NCBI RefSeq assembly: GCF_021462225.1
Contig: NC_061812.1
Span: 39,628,675 to 39,692,674 of the forward strand
Reading direction: 5' to 3'
Length of the DNA stretch: 64,000 bases
Origin: Girardinichthys multiradiatus
Lineage: Eukaryota > Chordata > Actinopteri > Cyprinodontiformes > Goodeidae
Below the pieces are notes generated by a model. The model saw nothing but the letters and a program-made list of their open reading frames with translations, was not told where the DNA came from and did not search any database. Made by a program: the position numbers and the translations under genes. Positions 25,901-40,900 of the stretch are shown piece by piece. The first letter of the stretch is position 1; every line of letters starts with the position of its first letter.

Positions 25901-28900
25901 TAATCTAAAGGATCAGTATAATTTGGGAATAAGAGCTGTAAAGACTGTGATCTCTGTAGCTGGAAACCTGAGGAGGGACAACCCCAACATGAATGAGGTT
26001 TGATGTTTTTTTTCTTTTGTGTAGATCTAATTTACCACCAATAAAACCAACCTTCCTTGCCAATTCTGTTCCCAGGAGCTAATCTGTCTTCAGGCAATTC
26101 AAGAAATAAGCATGCCACAGTTTTCACTGGACGACCTGAGACATTCCAGAGCCGTTCTCACTGATCTTTTTGGTAACATAAAACAAGTCCCCATGAATTC
26201 TGGCTTTCTGGAGCAGTCCCTGCGTAGTATTTGCATCACGAAGAACCTCAGAGATTTGGATGGTTCGTATCTTCTTTGGAAAAAAAACTTCAAGGATTAT
26301 CCCTTCTTTTTTGAGTAAGTCTATAACAGTATTGTGGTCATTTCAGGGTATATTAACAAGTGCATTCAGCTGTATCAGACCACTCTGGTGAGACATGGTC
26401 TGATGCTGGTGGGACCTCCTGGATCTGGTAAAACCAAGGTACAGTATATTCCAAAAGTATTCATATTTAAAAGCTCACAGGGTTGAACTTTTCCACATTT
26501 GGTCACCTTACAACTGCAACCTTTCATTTTATTGGAATTTAATGTGACTGACCAATACAAAGTATTTCATAATTGGGAAAAGGAAGGGAAACTATTGATG
26601 GTTTTCCATTTTGTTGCAAATAAAATTTTGAAAATGTGGCATGCAATTGTATTTAGCCCTCGTATATTAGTACTTTGCATAACCGCCTTTGGTTTATGTC
26701 TCTATCAGCTTTGTACATGTAGAGTATTGCCACACCATGATGCTGCCACCACCATGTTTTACCGGGAGGATGGTGTGTTTGTGTTATTTTCTGCACACAT
26801 AGATCAAAATGGTGTTTTTTTCAACTTACCTGAGCAGAGCACATTCTTCCACATGTTTACTGCATCCCTACATGACTTGAGGCAAACTGAACTCTTTATG
26901 ACTTTCTTTCATTAATTGCTATCCTCTTGCCACTCTTCGATGGACAGATTTTATTTAGAATCAGATTCACACCATACTTTTACTTTCTTATTAGTAAAAC
27001 ATACTGAAAACCAGGGATCCTTTTCCTTCCACTTCACATGTGCTGCTTTGTGTTGGTCTGTCGCATAAAATCCCAGCTATACACATTTATGTTTCAGGCT
27101 CTAAAAGGACCAAATCTGAAAAGGTTCTATAAGCATGAACACCTATGCATGGGTGACTTAGTCATTACAAGTAACTTACATGTAACTGTTGTATTTACGA
27201 CTGCAATTGACCCCAACAACAAATTAGATTTATTGACAAAATTCAAAATCATTTAGGCGTCTCTAATATACAGCAAGCAATTTTAACAAGAAAAGTTTAA
27301 ATAGGATAATAAATCTAAAATTACAAGAATTTGATCTAAATTCAACACTAGGTCCTACTTTCAGTCATTGCTGCAGTCTCAAAATAACCCCCTGAGAAGA
27401 TTTATTTGTAGGAGCACACATTCACAAATCAAGTGTGGTCTCAGGCACATCGAATGCAACCGTTTTAGGGATTCAGCTCATATACCTGGACTGATTAATA
27501 CTTGAATGTGATTAGTAACCTTTTACTGCATGTTAGAAATAAAGCAAAGTCAAAGAAATTGTCCAGAAAGGTCAGAGAAGAAATCACAAATAAGGAAAAG
27601 GTTTCAAAGCTAAATGAAAGGCACTGAATGTTTTTAGCGATACAGTTGGAAGCAGTGTTTGCAAGTTTAAAATTCAAGGATTGCTACGTCAATTCCCACG
27701 CCACCTGCTGACAAATAGAGGAAGCTATTAACGATTCCAGTTGAGCCAGGTGGTCAAAAACCTGACTGACTGGATAAGACCTGCAGCAGCCATTATGGTT
27801 TCAGTTTCCACAGTAAGGCACATAAGAAAGACTGGAACCTTTAAGACATACACCACTACTGATCACTATCCCTTCAGTGAAGCATGGTGGTGGCTCAGTG
27901 ATGCTCTGGGAGTGCTTGGCTTCCTCCTTCACTGAAAATCTGCAGCATGTGGAAGGCAAGATGGATTCAGTCATGTTTAAGAAAATCCTAGGAGAAATGC
28001 CATACTCTCTCCGAGGAAGCTGAAACTTGGATTTTATTGGATTTTCAAACAGGGCAATGCCCCCAAACATGTCTCAAAGTTCACAAAGGCAGGGTTTTAG
28101 AAGAGGTCCTGGAAGATACTAGAGTGACCAACATGGTTCCTTTACTTGCTTTATTGAAAAGCTCTGGTGGGATTTGAAAAAAGCAGTTGCAACATAAGAA
28201 CATGAACATGAATGTCAAGTGGAGGCATTTGACCATGAGGATGAAGATTCTTCAGGAATGCTGCTAGAAGCTGATGCCTGGCTATGAATCAGGTTTGCAG
28301 CAAAAAGCTCCTCTACTAAGAACTAAAGAAGCTTGGCTTGAGGAGATGGAATATCTGTCAGACCTCAATAGTTATTATAGATGGTATTTTGTGTTGAATT
28401 TGGAGAAACCTCTTTCAGTACTAGTTGTGTTGAGTTATTTAAATTGCTTTTGTTTCATTAGTTGGATTTAATTTATTTTTCCTTTCTATCTTTCCCTGTA
28501 AACCTAATTTGCAGTTTGGGTTGAATAACTGTAATTGCAATGGATACATGCACTAAAGCTGAACTGAATTCATATGTTCACTTTATTTAGTGTTACGAGC
28601 TTCTAGGTGCTGCATTAACAGCTCTGGAGGGCCAGCCGTCTACAAGGGGCAGTGTTTATCAGGCCGTCCAGGTCTATGTCCTTAACCCAAACTCCATCAC
28701 TGTGCCGCAGCTCTATGGAAACTACGATCCTCACAACTATCTCTGGTAACAAAATGTTCCTTTAAAATACTATCTACACAACTAATAAAAACAATACCCA
28801 AACTTTGGCTTATCTCAAACCATGTAGGAAAGATGGTATCCTCCCAGCTCTTCTTCGTGAAGGAGCAGCATCTGTGGACAAAAAGAAACGGTGGTACATC

Positions 28901-31900
28901 TTGGATGGACCTCTGGATCCTGTGTGGATGAATGGCTTGAACACTACTCTGGATGACAACAAAAAAATGTGCCTTAGCTCTGGGGAAATTATAAATCTCA
29001 CTGAAGTAAGGAGATTTTCTTTTACTTCAGTGTGTATTTTCTCTTACATTGCTTTCTCTTCTCCCATTTACACTACAACATCCCATGTTTTTAACCGATA
29101 GGAAATGACCATAATGTTTGAGGTGCAGGACCTGGCTGGGGCATCTCCAGCTACAGTGTCTCGCTGTGGTGTGGTCTACTTGGAGTCCAGTATGTTGGGT
29201 CTCCCCTCCTTCACAGAATGCTGGCTGAGGCAGGTTCCTGAGGCTTTGAGAACGTACACAGAGCAGATGAATTCACTGTTTTCCAGGTTCCTGAAGGTGA
29301 GAGAGGAGTCTGTATGAGTTGGACCAGGAAGTAGTATTAACGCTCTTTCAGCTCAGCACCTACTAATGATCAAAGCACTTGTTTTGCTATGTTCTTATAC
29401 AGGACTCAGTTACATTTGTGCGCTCATCAGTAAAAGAGGTCAGCCCATCTCTGGACAGCAACCTTGTCTGTAGTCTCCTTAAACTCATGGATTGCTTTTT
29501 TTGTCCCTACAACATTAAAGAGGTTTGTGTAAAATTCTTCAGCTGTTCATGCTAAATCTTTAGCCTCATTTAAAGTTCGACAACCATAGAAAACTGCTTT
29601 CCTGTCCTGAGAACGGTCTTTGATTTGTAAATGGAGATGGCCTGTTTCATTGTAGAAGAACAATACAGAAAATACTTTGCCATATGTATTTTTTACATCT
29701 GTTACATTAGAAAAGTATACATACTACTTAAAAGTTTTCAAATATTGTCAAGTGACAATTTAATCACAAACTTCAATGTACTTTGTTGGGATTTTATATT
29801 TTAGTGTGTAATGAGGTAGAAGGAAAATTATAAAAAATTTGGTTTTCAAAATTATTTCAAAGTGAAAATGTGAAAAGTGTGGGGTGCAGATGTGTTTACC
29901 CCCCTTACTCTCAAACCCCTAAAAAAAATCCAGTGCAGCCGACTGGCTTAAGAAAATCTCTTTTTAATAAATAGAGTCCACCTGCATATAACCTTGTAAT
30001 CTCAGTTTATATTCAGCTATTCTGTGAAGGCCTCAGGTGTTTGTTAGAGAACACTAGTGAACAAACAGCATCAAGGAGCACAGCAGGCAGGTCAGGGAGG
30101 TTGTAGAGAAATGTAAAGTAGGTTTAGGTTACAAAACTCAAGTGGGAGAAATCTGTCGACAGGCTATCTGTAAATTGTGCAGTGCATGAGTCTATTGGTG
30201 GCTAGAAGAGAGACATCCGAATTCCCATTTGTAGCTATAGGCCTCGTGGGAGACACAGCAAATATGGATGAAGGTTGTCTGGTCAGACAATAACTACACT
30301 GAATCTTGGTCTACATGAAAAATGCTTTGTGTGGCAGAAGATTAACAGTGCACATCAATCTGAACAGAACATCCCATTGGTGAAACATGGTGATGGCAGC
30401 ATCATGCTGTGGGGGTGCTTTTCTTCAGCAGAACCAGGGAAATTGGTCAGAGTTGATAGACAGACAGATAGAACATTTGTGAAAAAAGAAAAAAAAAAAC
30501 AATTTGTATAATAAAAACATAATGCAAACATGTAATGCAAAGCTGGTGGAGACAAAGACAAAACACCGTAAACTGTAATTGCAGTTAACGGTGATTCAGC
30601 AATACATTGACTCTGGGGCATACGTTTTCTACTTTTTATTTGTGGAAATTTCTTTCAACCATTTATCAAATTTTCTTCCTCTTCTCAATCATGCACTCTA
30701 TCACATAGAATCCTCATAAAATGCATTGAAGTTTGTGGTTGTAATGTGACAAAATGTAAAAAAGGTCAAGGGTTATGAATCCTGTAGCAACACACTGAAC
30801 TGAACTGTTATTTAGACTCCTTGGTCACTCAAAAGCAGTTTCCATTAACAATTACAGGAAGCAGGAAATAGCTGAAATTACATCTCTACTAATTGTTATT
30901 TACATGTCCTGCATGTGTGAATATTGTTGATCACCCTTCTGTGTGGTCTTTGGTTCTTTTTTGGTTCAAGAAGCCACCAACTCAAAAGGAACTGGATCGT
31001 CTTACGGAGCTGATAGAACCCTGGTTCTTTTTTTCACTGGTGTGGAGCGTAGGAGCCACAGCAGATGCAGCCAGCCGGCAACGCTTCAGTGCCTGGCTCA
31101 AAAACAAAATGGCAAAAGAACAGGTCAGATTAGCTTAGTGTAAATGTTTTTTGGCACAGTAAAAACATCATGAAATCACAATAAATCTAAAAGGAAACAA
31201 ACAGAATGTGTTGGTGGGATAAAAAGAAAGCCAAGGGGTTCTTACAATTTGTTTGGATTTGTTAATCTGTATAACTGTCAGGTTTCAGTGATGGAATTAT
31301 GTTGAAAAAAATAATATATATACTTGTTATCATCAGATAAAATTATCTTTTCCTGAGGATGGTCTAGTTTATGATTACAGGCTTGATGAAGATGAAGATG
31401 AGGAGAGAAAAGTAAATATATATTTAAACCCTTGAATTGTTATTTATTAATTTATTAAGTCTTCAGGTAGAAGTGCAGTTCTGCTCCATATACCTGCTTT
31501 GCCTGTGCATTAGGTACAGTGGATCAGCTGGATGAAACATCCGAAAAGTGTTGTCATCACTCCAGAAGCAAATTATGCCGACATATTTGTTCGAACTGCT
31601 GAAACAGAGAGGTTGTCTTTCCTGATGGATTTGTTATTGACCAATGGGAAACCTGTAAGTATGGTAGTGTAACCACAGCAGATACGACATTTTACTTATT
31701 TGTGTTTGGAGAGCTTATTTCTATTTCAGTGTTCACGTTGTGTATTTGATCCAGTTGCTGTGTGTTGGCCCTGGCGGTGCAGGAAAGACTCTGACCATGA
31801 CAAACAAGCTGCTGAGGAACATGCCTGCTGAATTCAACACGCATGCTCTCTTGTTCACTGCAAGCACCTCGGCCAATCAGACTCAAGATTACATTGAAAG

Positions 31901-34900
31901 CAAACTAAACAAAAGGTACACTTTTGTAATTAACCTTTAGCATATTAAAGCTTACTTTTTAAACATTCTTTGTGAAAACTTTCATCCATACCCAGACGGC
32001 GTTTTTCATATAAAACTAAACAGATTTCCAGGTTGGAAACCAGGTGATGGCAACTGTCAGCTTTATTTTTAAGCCCTTTCAATTAAACTGATTATTACAT
32101 AAGATAAAACACATGCAAGTGCTGCAACAGTCATCATTTAAATTCTGCACAGTACACAACCTCTCTCTTACTGTGTGCATAACCTGCAGTTTAGGCACTT
32201 ACAGTCATATTCGTTCAATTACAATATGCGTTCCAATGAGGCTCGTTTGTTGGATTAAAAGTACCTTTTAAAAATACCAACCTTTAAGCAGGAATTAAAC
32301 ATACTTTTCATTAAGCCCGTATTTCTGTATTAAAATGTTTTTTTTGGTCTGATGTAATATTCTGACCTTAAATGTCAGGTTTTCATTAGGTGTAAGCAGA
32401 AAATCAGCATAATTAACAGAAATAAAGGCTTGAAAGCATCAGCCTGTGTGTAATTAATCTATATAACGTGTTTCACTTAGTGAACTTCGTGAATGAATTA
32501 AACTGAATTAAACAACATCAATATTTTAGTTATTGAATATAACTGTAAATGTCTTTCAGGCGGAGGGGTGTGCTGGGACCTCCGATGGAGAAGCATTTTA
32601 TCTTCTTTATTGATGACCTCAGCATGCCCATGTCAGAAATGTGCGGAGCTCAGCCTCCATTTGAACTTCTGAGGCAGTGGCTGGGTCATGGTGGCTGGTA
32701 CAACAGGAATCAGATAGGTATGTTTTCTGAACTTGATTAGGGTACTCTTTGCTTTAAAAACATTTAGATTATTGTTATATGATTTGTTATATAAAGAAAC
32801 ATTAGATTATTAGAGAGACATACATCCACAAGACTGAGTTATCTTGTGTGTTCTTGCTACTTCTGCTCAGGAACATTTAACCATTTAGTGGATGTAAATT
32901 TAGTTTGTGCCATGGGCAGCTCAGGAGGAGACCGACATGCCATCACTCAACGCTTCACACGGCATTTCCACATCCTGTCCTTTAATGGCATGGAGGGCAC
33001 AAGTAAAACTATTTTTTCAAGCATTCTTGGAAGCTGGATGGGTGAGTCAAAGCTTTGATTGAAATTCAAACATTTAAGTGATAGGTAAAGTTCCTGGCAA
33101 AGGTATTGCTGCCCTTTGAACTGTTTCACATTTTCTCACAATAAAACTGCAAACTTCAAAGTATTTTAATTTGATTTTATATGATAGGCTAACACAAAGT
33201 AGTGCATAACTGTGAAGTGGAAAAAAGATATGAAAAGTGGAACCACCTTTCATCCTGATTGTAGCTTCAAGTCTTTTGGGGTAGGTCTGCCAACTTTGCA
33301 AATTTAGAGGGGGAATATTTGGCCAGCCTTCTCATTAGTCTTGGTCAGATTGGCTTATTATTTATTGAGAGTTTAGTCGGCTTATGGTCTGGGGGATGAA
33401 ACTGTTGCTGAATTTTGCTGTCCTGCTCCTCATGTTTCATGGCTCTCTTAATACGCATTCATACACATATATGCAGATCAGTAGGCAACTTGGGGTTAAG
33501 TGCCTTGCCAACGGGCACATTGACAAGTATAGGGGGAAGCCGGAATTTAACTCACAACCATTCAATTGCAGTCCAGCTACCGTTCATCTAAGTCACAGCA
33601 ACCCAGAGGTTGATTGAAAGTTGTCCTCATGACAGATGTGGATCTCTTCTGCTCTTTCAGGGTTACAATGGGCCTCTTAGCTGCTTCTCTGGTTAATGCT
33701 CTCTTTACCTGGCTTGTCAGTTCAAGTGGACAGCCATGCGTTTGTCAGGTCGCAATTGTATCATCTTATTTCCATTTTCAGATAAGGGAATGAAAGTACA
33801 ATAGGTTTTTACAGAAATTGTTTTAAAATTGTGACTTTTTAACAAGTTTTCATTTATGTGCCTCTTTTTTTTTTTATCAGGACCTGCTCCAGCAATCCAG
33901 GAGCTGCTGGAGCCTCTTGTTGATGCTACTATTCAAATTTACACCGCCGTAACCTCCCACCTCCTTCCAACTCCAGCAAAGTGCCACTACACCTTTAACC
34001 TCCGAGACCTGTCTAAAGTCTTTCAGGGGATACTAATGGCCGAGGCACACACTATAAAGGTGGTCATTAAATCGTCACGTTAATAAATAAATTGAGGCAT
34101 AACTTGTATTTATTCCATGGGATACATTTCAAATGGGTTGTAATGCATTGTAGCTTAGATTTGCAAAACAAAAAGCATTTAGGAATAGAAACAGGGAACA
34201 GAAATTGAGTTTTTTTATATTCATGAGAATCCTAAATATTAAAGCAGCATCACTGCATTTTCGGTTGTAGGATAAATTAGAGCTACTTCGTCTGTGGTAC
34301 CATGAAAGCTGCCGGGTATTCCAGGATCGTCTGGTTTGTGCTAGTGATAGGAACTGGTTCAACAGTCTGCTGAAGGACTGCATTCAAGGCTTTGACTGGC
34401 AAAATGAAGACGTTGTGCCCTGCCATCCTGTTTTGTATGGAGATTTCACATGTCCTGAATCTGACGAGAAGGTCTACACAGTTATAGAAAACAAGGAAGA
34501 TGTGAGTAGTACCAGTCAGTTTTGGAATCTAAGATTCTGGTGTTTTTTTTTATATCAAATTTAACCAGATTTTTCTAAAGTGAATTATATTTTATGTTGT
34601 ATTTGAAATATTATATTGTGTTACCCCGTCTAGCTTGCAAAAGTGATGGAACAGTATGTTGAAGACTACAATCAGAGCAGCGTGGCCAAGATGCAACTGG
34701 TGCTTTTCATGGACGCCATTGAGCATGTGTGTCGGATCAGCCGCATCTTGCGCCAGCCCCTCTGTCATGCCCTGTTGCTTGGAGTGCACGGCAGTGGCCG
34801 CCGGTCACTCACCAAACTAGCCTCATATATGTGAGACTCAAGCAAGTCTTTATATTTTCATGTAATCTTTCTAACTAGCTGTAATTTAAACCATACGTTT

Positions 34901-37900
34901 TAAGAAAATTATTTTCAAATGTTAGCTTTTTAAAATGAGTTATTGTATGATTTTTATTTACTTTAAAAAAATGTAATGTATGTTCAGGGTTGTAGATAGC
35001 ATTCCTTTGTAATTATTTTTAAAACAGAAATGGGCCTTCTAAAAACATGTGGATGTCACGTACAGTATCTGCTCTCAATACCTGGGTGGGGCTTCTTTTG
35101 CATGAATTACTGCATCAGTATGGTGTGGCATGGAGGCGATCAGTGTGTGGTTGTGCTGAGGTAAGGAATCCCAGGTTACTTTGATAGCGGCCTTCACCTC
35201 GTCTGCATTGTTGGCTCTGGAGTCTCTCATTTTTCTGCTGAAGACAGTCTATGGCAGGCATTGGTGTTTTTGTCAGTGTGGGCAGGTTTCCACAGGAAAA
35301 TGAAATTAGCACTTTCATAAAGCGCAAAAGCAGGGGGAAACATCGTGTGCTTTAAAATTTCCTGGTAGATGGCTGTGTGGACTTTGGACCTAAATAGACA
35401 CAGTGGACCAACACCAGCAGATGACATGGCACCCCAAAATTATTGCTGATGGGAAACTTTACACTGGATGTCCAAGTAACTTGGATTCTGTACCTCTGCA
35501 CTCCTCCTCCAATCTCTGGCACTTTGATTTCCAAATGAAATGCTAAATTTACTTTGATATTTAAAGACTTTGGACCATTGAGTAACATTCCAGTCTTCTT
35601 TCTCCTTACCCCAGGTAAGACACTTCTGACGTTGCTTCTGCTTCACGAGTAGCTCAACACAAGGAATTCACCAGTTGTAGTGAATACCTCTTGGACTAGC
35701 TGGAGTTCAGGGCTTTTGCTTGTCCAACCACACATTTTCCTTCCAATTAACTTCCTGGTAACATGCTTGGATACAGCGCTTTTTGAACGGCCAGCTTCTT
35801 TAGCAATGAACTTTTTTGGCTTGCCTTCCTTGTGGACCCTGTCTATAATCACACTATCTGCTCAACACCTGTCAACTCTGCAGTGTTGTATAGGCCATAA
35901 TATACCCATAAGCCAATATTGCTATTATAAAATACTTTTTATTGCTCTGGCCTTACGTTATATCATTAGTCATTAAAAGTGTTAAACATTAAAAGTACAG
36001 ATTAATTCTTAAAGTATATCACATACATCACTTTGTGTGTAATGAATCAATATATGATTTTACGTTTAATTGAATTACTTGAATAATGATGTTATAATTT
36101 ATGGAGATCCTGGATGTGACTTAGTGTTAATTTTATGAAACATGCACAAAGACCATTGGGATATATGATGTATTAGCACAGTCTTAATTCATTTATTCAT
36201 ATTTAGATCTGGATATAAATGTTTCCAAATTGAAGCATCTAAGAACTACAGTCAAACCGAGTGGAGAAAGGATATTAAAAACAACATGCTCTCAGCTGGT
36301 CTTCAGGACCAGAAGATTACATTCCTCTTTGTTGAAACTCAGGTATACAGTATGACTGTTACCAACTGCTGCTGTATTTTTGAATTATAATCATATAATT
36401 ACCAAACCCACTTCCACTTACAAACAAGAACAGTGGTTTGTTATTCATTCACCAGATTAAGATGGTGTCATTTCTGGATGATATCTGCAACATTTTGATC
36501 AGTGGGGAAGTTCCCAACCTGTATACACCAGAGGAACAAGAGCAGATCTTAAAGGCAATGAGGCAAGCAGTGGAAGTCCAAGGCCAGCAGCCAACAGAAG
36601 CTAATCTTATGGCTGCTTACAAGCGGAAAGTTAACAGCAACTTTCACCTGGTTCTCTGCATGAGGTTAGTCAGGAAAGGTTAAAAAATCTTCCAGCTGTT
36701 TGTTTTATACTTTCTGTCAATGAAAATGTTTCCTTTTGCAAATTTTTTTACCTCTTTTACGTCTTCAGCCCTGTAGGTGAGACGTTTCGTGCACGGTTGA
36801 GGAAGTTTCCTTCTTTGGTGAAATGCTGCACCATAGATTGGTTTGATGCCTGGCCAGAGGAGGCTCTGCAGGCTGTGGCTGGATCATTTTTAAATGAGCT
36901 ACCTGAGCTGGAAGTCAGTCCCATGACAAAGAACGCTCTGGTAAGAATCTGGTTTATGAACTTCTGTTTGTGAACCACTGTATTTTTCTTTTGTTGAGTT
37001 CCTACAGTACTTTGTGTACAGTGTTTGTCGCGTTTATTGGCACCTCGTGTACAAATGTGTAAAAAGCCTTAAAGTAAATTCATCTTTTATTGTAATAAGA
37101 TAATCGCTCACTAAGAAAGTTAGAAAAATCTAACCTTTAATTTGAGTATTCTTAGAGCGGGGAGTCTAATGCGAAGAATCTATTGTTTTTCACAAAATCA
37201 TCTTCTGTTCTCATAACCATACCATCAGTCCATCCATTACTTATACTGACTTATCCCTGCAGTCCATGGGGGTGGGTGGTCCCTATCTTGGGTGAGAGGC
37301 AAACCCTAGAGAGGTTGCCAGTCTGTCACAGGGCAACACACACATACACAGGTCAAACAACCCACACACTCACTTAAGCGCAATTTAGAAAGACTAGTTA
37401 CCTAACAGTCATGTTTTTAACTGTGGGATGAAGCCATATTACCTGGAGAGAACCCACGCATGCATGGGGAGAACATGCAAACTCCATGCAGAAAGACCCA
37501 GCTCGGGATTCAAACCCAGGACATTCCTGCTTCAAGGCAACAATCCTAGCAACTGCTCAACTGTGCAGCACCCATTAAAATCCCTACAAAAAAAATCTAA
37601 CTAATGCATTTCTTAACATTTATACATTTATGTATGATTATGTTTTTAGGAAATTATGACTGGTAATGCGTGATTTTTCCCTGGGGTATAAATAAGAAGT
37701 AACACTGAGGGCGTTGTCTTCTGGTTACTGGCCACTAGGCTAAAACCATGTCCCATATTTATCTTGCCACTAACCACACCGATGATGGTAAGAAAGGATG
37801 GTAAGGGGTCTAAAAAACTTTCCAAAGCTTACTGTTTAAGAACTACTCCATAGAGTGGTGCCTTGTGGTAGCAAATTTCCATAACAACCATCAAATGCTA

Positions 37901-40900
37901 TCTACATGGCTATTGGTTGTCAGATGAGACTAAGATCAATTTTTTCTGACAAACACTCTAAGTGGGTGTGGCATAAAACATTTGATGAATACGTGGGAAA
38001 GCATCTCTTGTCTACTGTTAAGTGCGGTGGAGGATCCATGATGCTGTGGGCCGTTTTCTAAAATGTTACAGGAGAAGACAACGTGCTGCCATATTGGAAA
38101 AAAGAGGCTGTATAAAGGATTGACAGCAGTGGTCCCAATCTGTATAATTAATATAGTATATTAGTATAATATTTTCCTCCGACTGAAAAAACGTACTCAG
38201 ATTACATGTTTTCAATTTGGATTTTCAATGTGAGAAAAAAAATGTAGGGCTTTTAATACATTTTTACCAGGGTTACCAATCAATGTGATCAGCACTGCAT
38301 GTTAATAGCAGTTATCAAAAGTAATCAAAGTTCATAGATGACGTGTACCCTGCTGAATGACGGAATATCTTTTTTTGTAAGTCTTCTTTGGATCCTACTG
38401 GAAGAAAATTTCTCAACTTTTCAGAGAGGTGTTGACAGATCATCACTCACTCATTTTCAGGCAGTCAATCCTAAAGGTTGAGGTTGTCACCTTTGTACCA
38501 ACATGTACATTGTACAACAAAATTATTTCCATGTCTTTCTTTCCTCAGTTGAAGCTGTGACATATTGGCCAGAGCTGATCATAATGAATATAGAAAGTTA
38601 TCTGTGGGAACAGGTCAGCTGGATGCTGAAGTTTTCCGTTGATTAGCACATTAGCTAATATTCTGATGGGGGCAAGTTTAGTTTATCTGCTAAAATGAAA
38701 ATTGGCACTGTTTGTCCTATAGGTGACAGCAGAGCAGGTACAGATGGGCTTCCTCTGCATGGATTATTGCACATTAGAAGTGGGGGCTCCCATCCCCAGC
38801 TGTCTTTGCTTCTTATTTAACACAAAGAAGACCAAAATCTCCCTTACACAAGGTTATGATAGTCTATTTACTGTCTGCAGAATCAATGATTACCTCTGTT
38901 TACTATATGTTAAGATTTTTAAAGACAAACAAAATGAGTGCAGCTTAACTGTCTGCAGCAATCATGAAACCTTGAAACAAGAAAGCCTTGTCTAAAGATA
39001 GTAAATTCCTATTGAATTTCTCTCCACAGACATTGGCATGTGTGAAGATTCACCAACTGGTGGCCACGAAGAGTGAAGAGTACCTGGCAGAGCTATCTCG
39101 ACACAACTACGTCACACCTAAGAGCTATACAGAATTCCTCAAACTCTTCTCAGAGCTCACTGGATGCAAGAAACAAGAGCTGTGCGTTGCTCTTCAGCAC
39201 GTAAAAACTGGCCTCAACAAGGCAAGGCACACTGGAAAGCAACTGAATAACTGATTGGTTTATATACATTTAAATAGCATTGAGTGAGCATTAGTAACTG
39301 AATGAATAATGAATGGTGGGTCTGTAGCTTTGCAGCACAGCTGAGGACGTGATCAAGTTCCAAGAGGAGCAGGAGATGATGCGACCTCTTTTGGAGGAGG
39401 CTGCTAAAGAGGTGGAAGCAACTATGGAGACCATTCATGTAAGCAAATATCACTAGAAGTGCATGAGTCATACTGACATGTATAACAACAAACACAATAA
39501 CGAACCCTGATATGTTATCTATATATGGTCCATCCTTTATGCACTGGAATAAATGCTATCATCAGATTTTTAGATCTGTTTTGTCCTCAAAATCTATATT
39601 ACTAGAGCACTTCAGCAGTCGCAGAGGAGACCCGTAAATCAGTGGAAGAAGAAGAATCCAAAGTTTTAGAGAAAGAACGTTTTGTTAAGGCAATCTCTGC
39701 AAATGCACAGAGAGACATTGACAACGCTTTAAAATCCGTGGATAAAGCTTTTGCCAGCCTCGACAAAAACAGCATCACTGAGGTAAGAGGAGGTAAGATG
39801 ATGATTGAATATACCAAGGGTGTCCATCTTCAGTCCTCAAGAGCTTAGATGTTCTTCTGGTTCAACACATCTGAATTAAATAAATGCCACATCACCAAGT
39901 CTGTGCAGAACTTGATGACCTGCTCAGGACATAATTTAACCATTAGTTCAGCTGTGTTGAACATCTAAAACATGCACAACACCATCTCTTGAGGACTGGA
40001 GTTGGCCACCCCTGGATTATACCTTTTTAACTATAATCTAACTGATTTTAATTTCACAGGTCCAAATCACTGAGCAGGCTCCCCTGGGGGTAAAGCTTGT
40101 GCTTGAAGCGGTTTGCATCATTATAGGCATCGGACCGGTTAAGGTTCCTGGAGAGAAGCCTGACACCAGCTTTCAAGACTACTTGGAACCTGCTAAAGGT
40201 CTCCTACAAGAGCCAAGCAATTTTTTGGAGAGCCTCTACAACTATGACAAGGTAGACCACATTGATGTTATACAGGTAAACTAAAGAGTAATTACATTAA
40301 TAATAAGGCTTGACATATGAGGACATGCAAACGACCTGTTCCTAAATTGGTCTATTATCCATTAACAGGAGCCCTCAGATAAACTTAAACACAAATATTT
40401 CCCTACACCGTTGTTATTTCAATAAAATACAACATCAAAATGCAGAAGCTGTTTGCAAAAACAGACAAAACCCTAACAGTACAGATGAATAAAGGGCTAA
40501 TTAGCAGCCAGATGATCCTAATCTAATGCACTCTGCAGTGCCATGGAAAAGTATTCATACCCTTTGAACGTTTTTTGTCACATTACAGCCAGATTTCATT
40601 GGAATTTTAATAAGCAAGTAAGTAGGTAGATCTTATTTATTTAACACCTTCGACACTACAGTTAAAAAAAAAGTGCTCCACATAGTAGTTCATTAAAACT
40701 ATTAAAAACACAAAGAAAACAACTAAGTAAATGATAAAGATGATTAAAAACAAATATCAAAAAATCTTAAGGAAAATCTCATTAATCAAAGAAGCAGAGG
40801 CCGAGAGGGCCATGGTAACTCTGTGGGAGCTGCAGAAATCCATCCCTCAGGTGGAAAAAGCTCCTCACACCAAACACACCCCTGGAAAGACCATGAATTC

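Noticed and set aside
38723..38995. Extra dnah1 exon
   Set aside because: Exons 49 and 50 join in phase with continuous DNAH1 homology; the segment matches nothing in the family.
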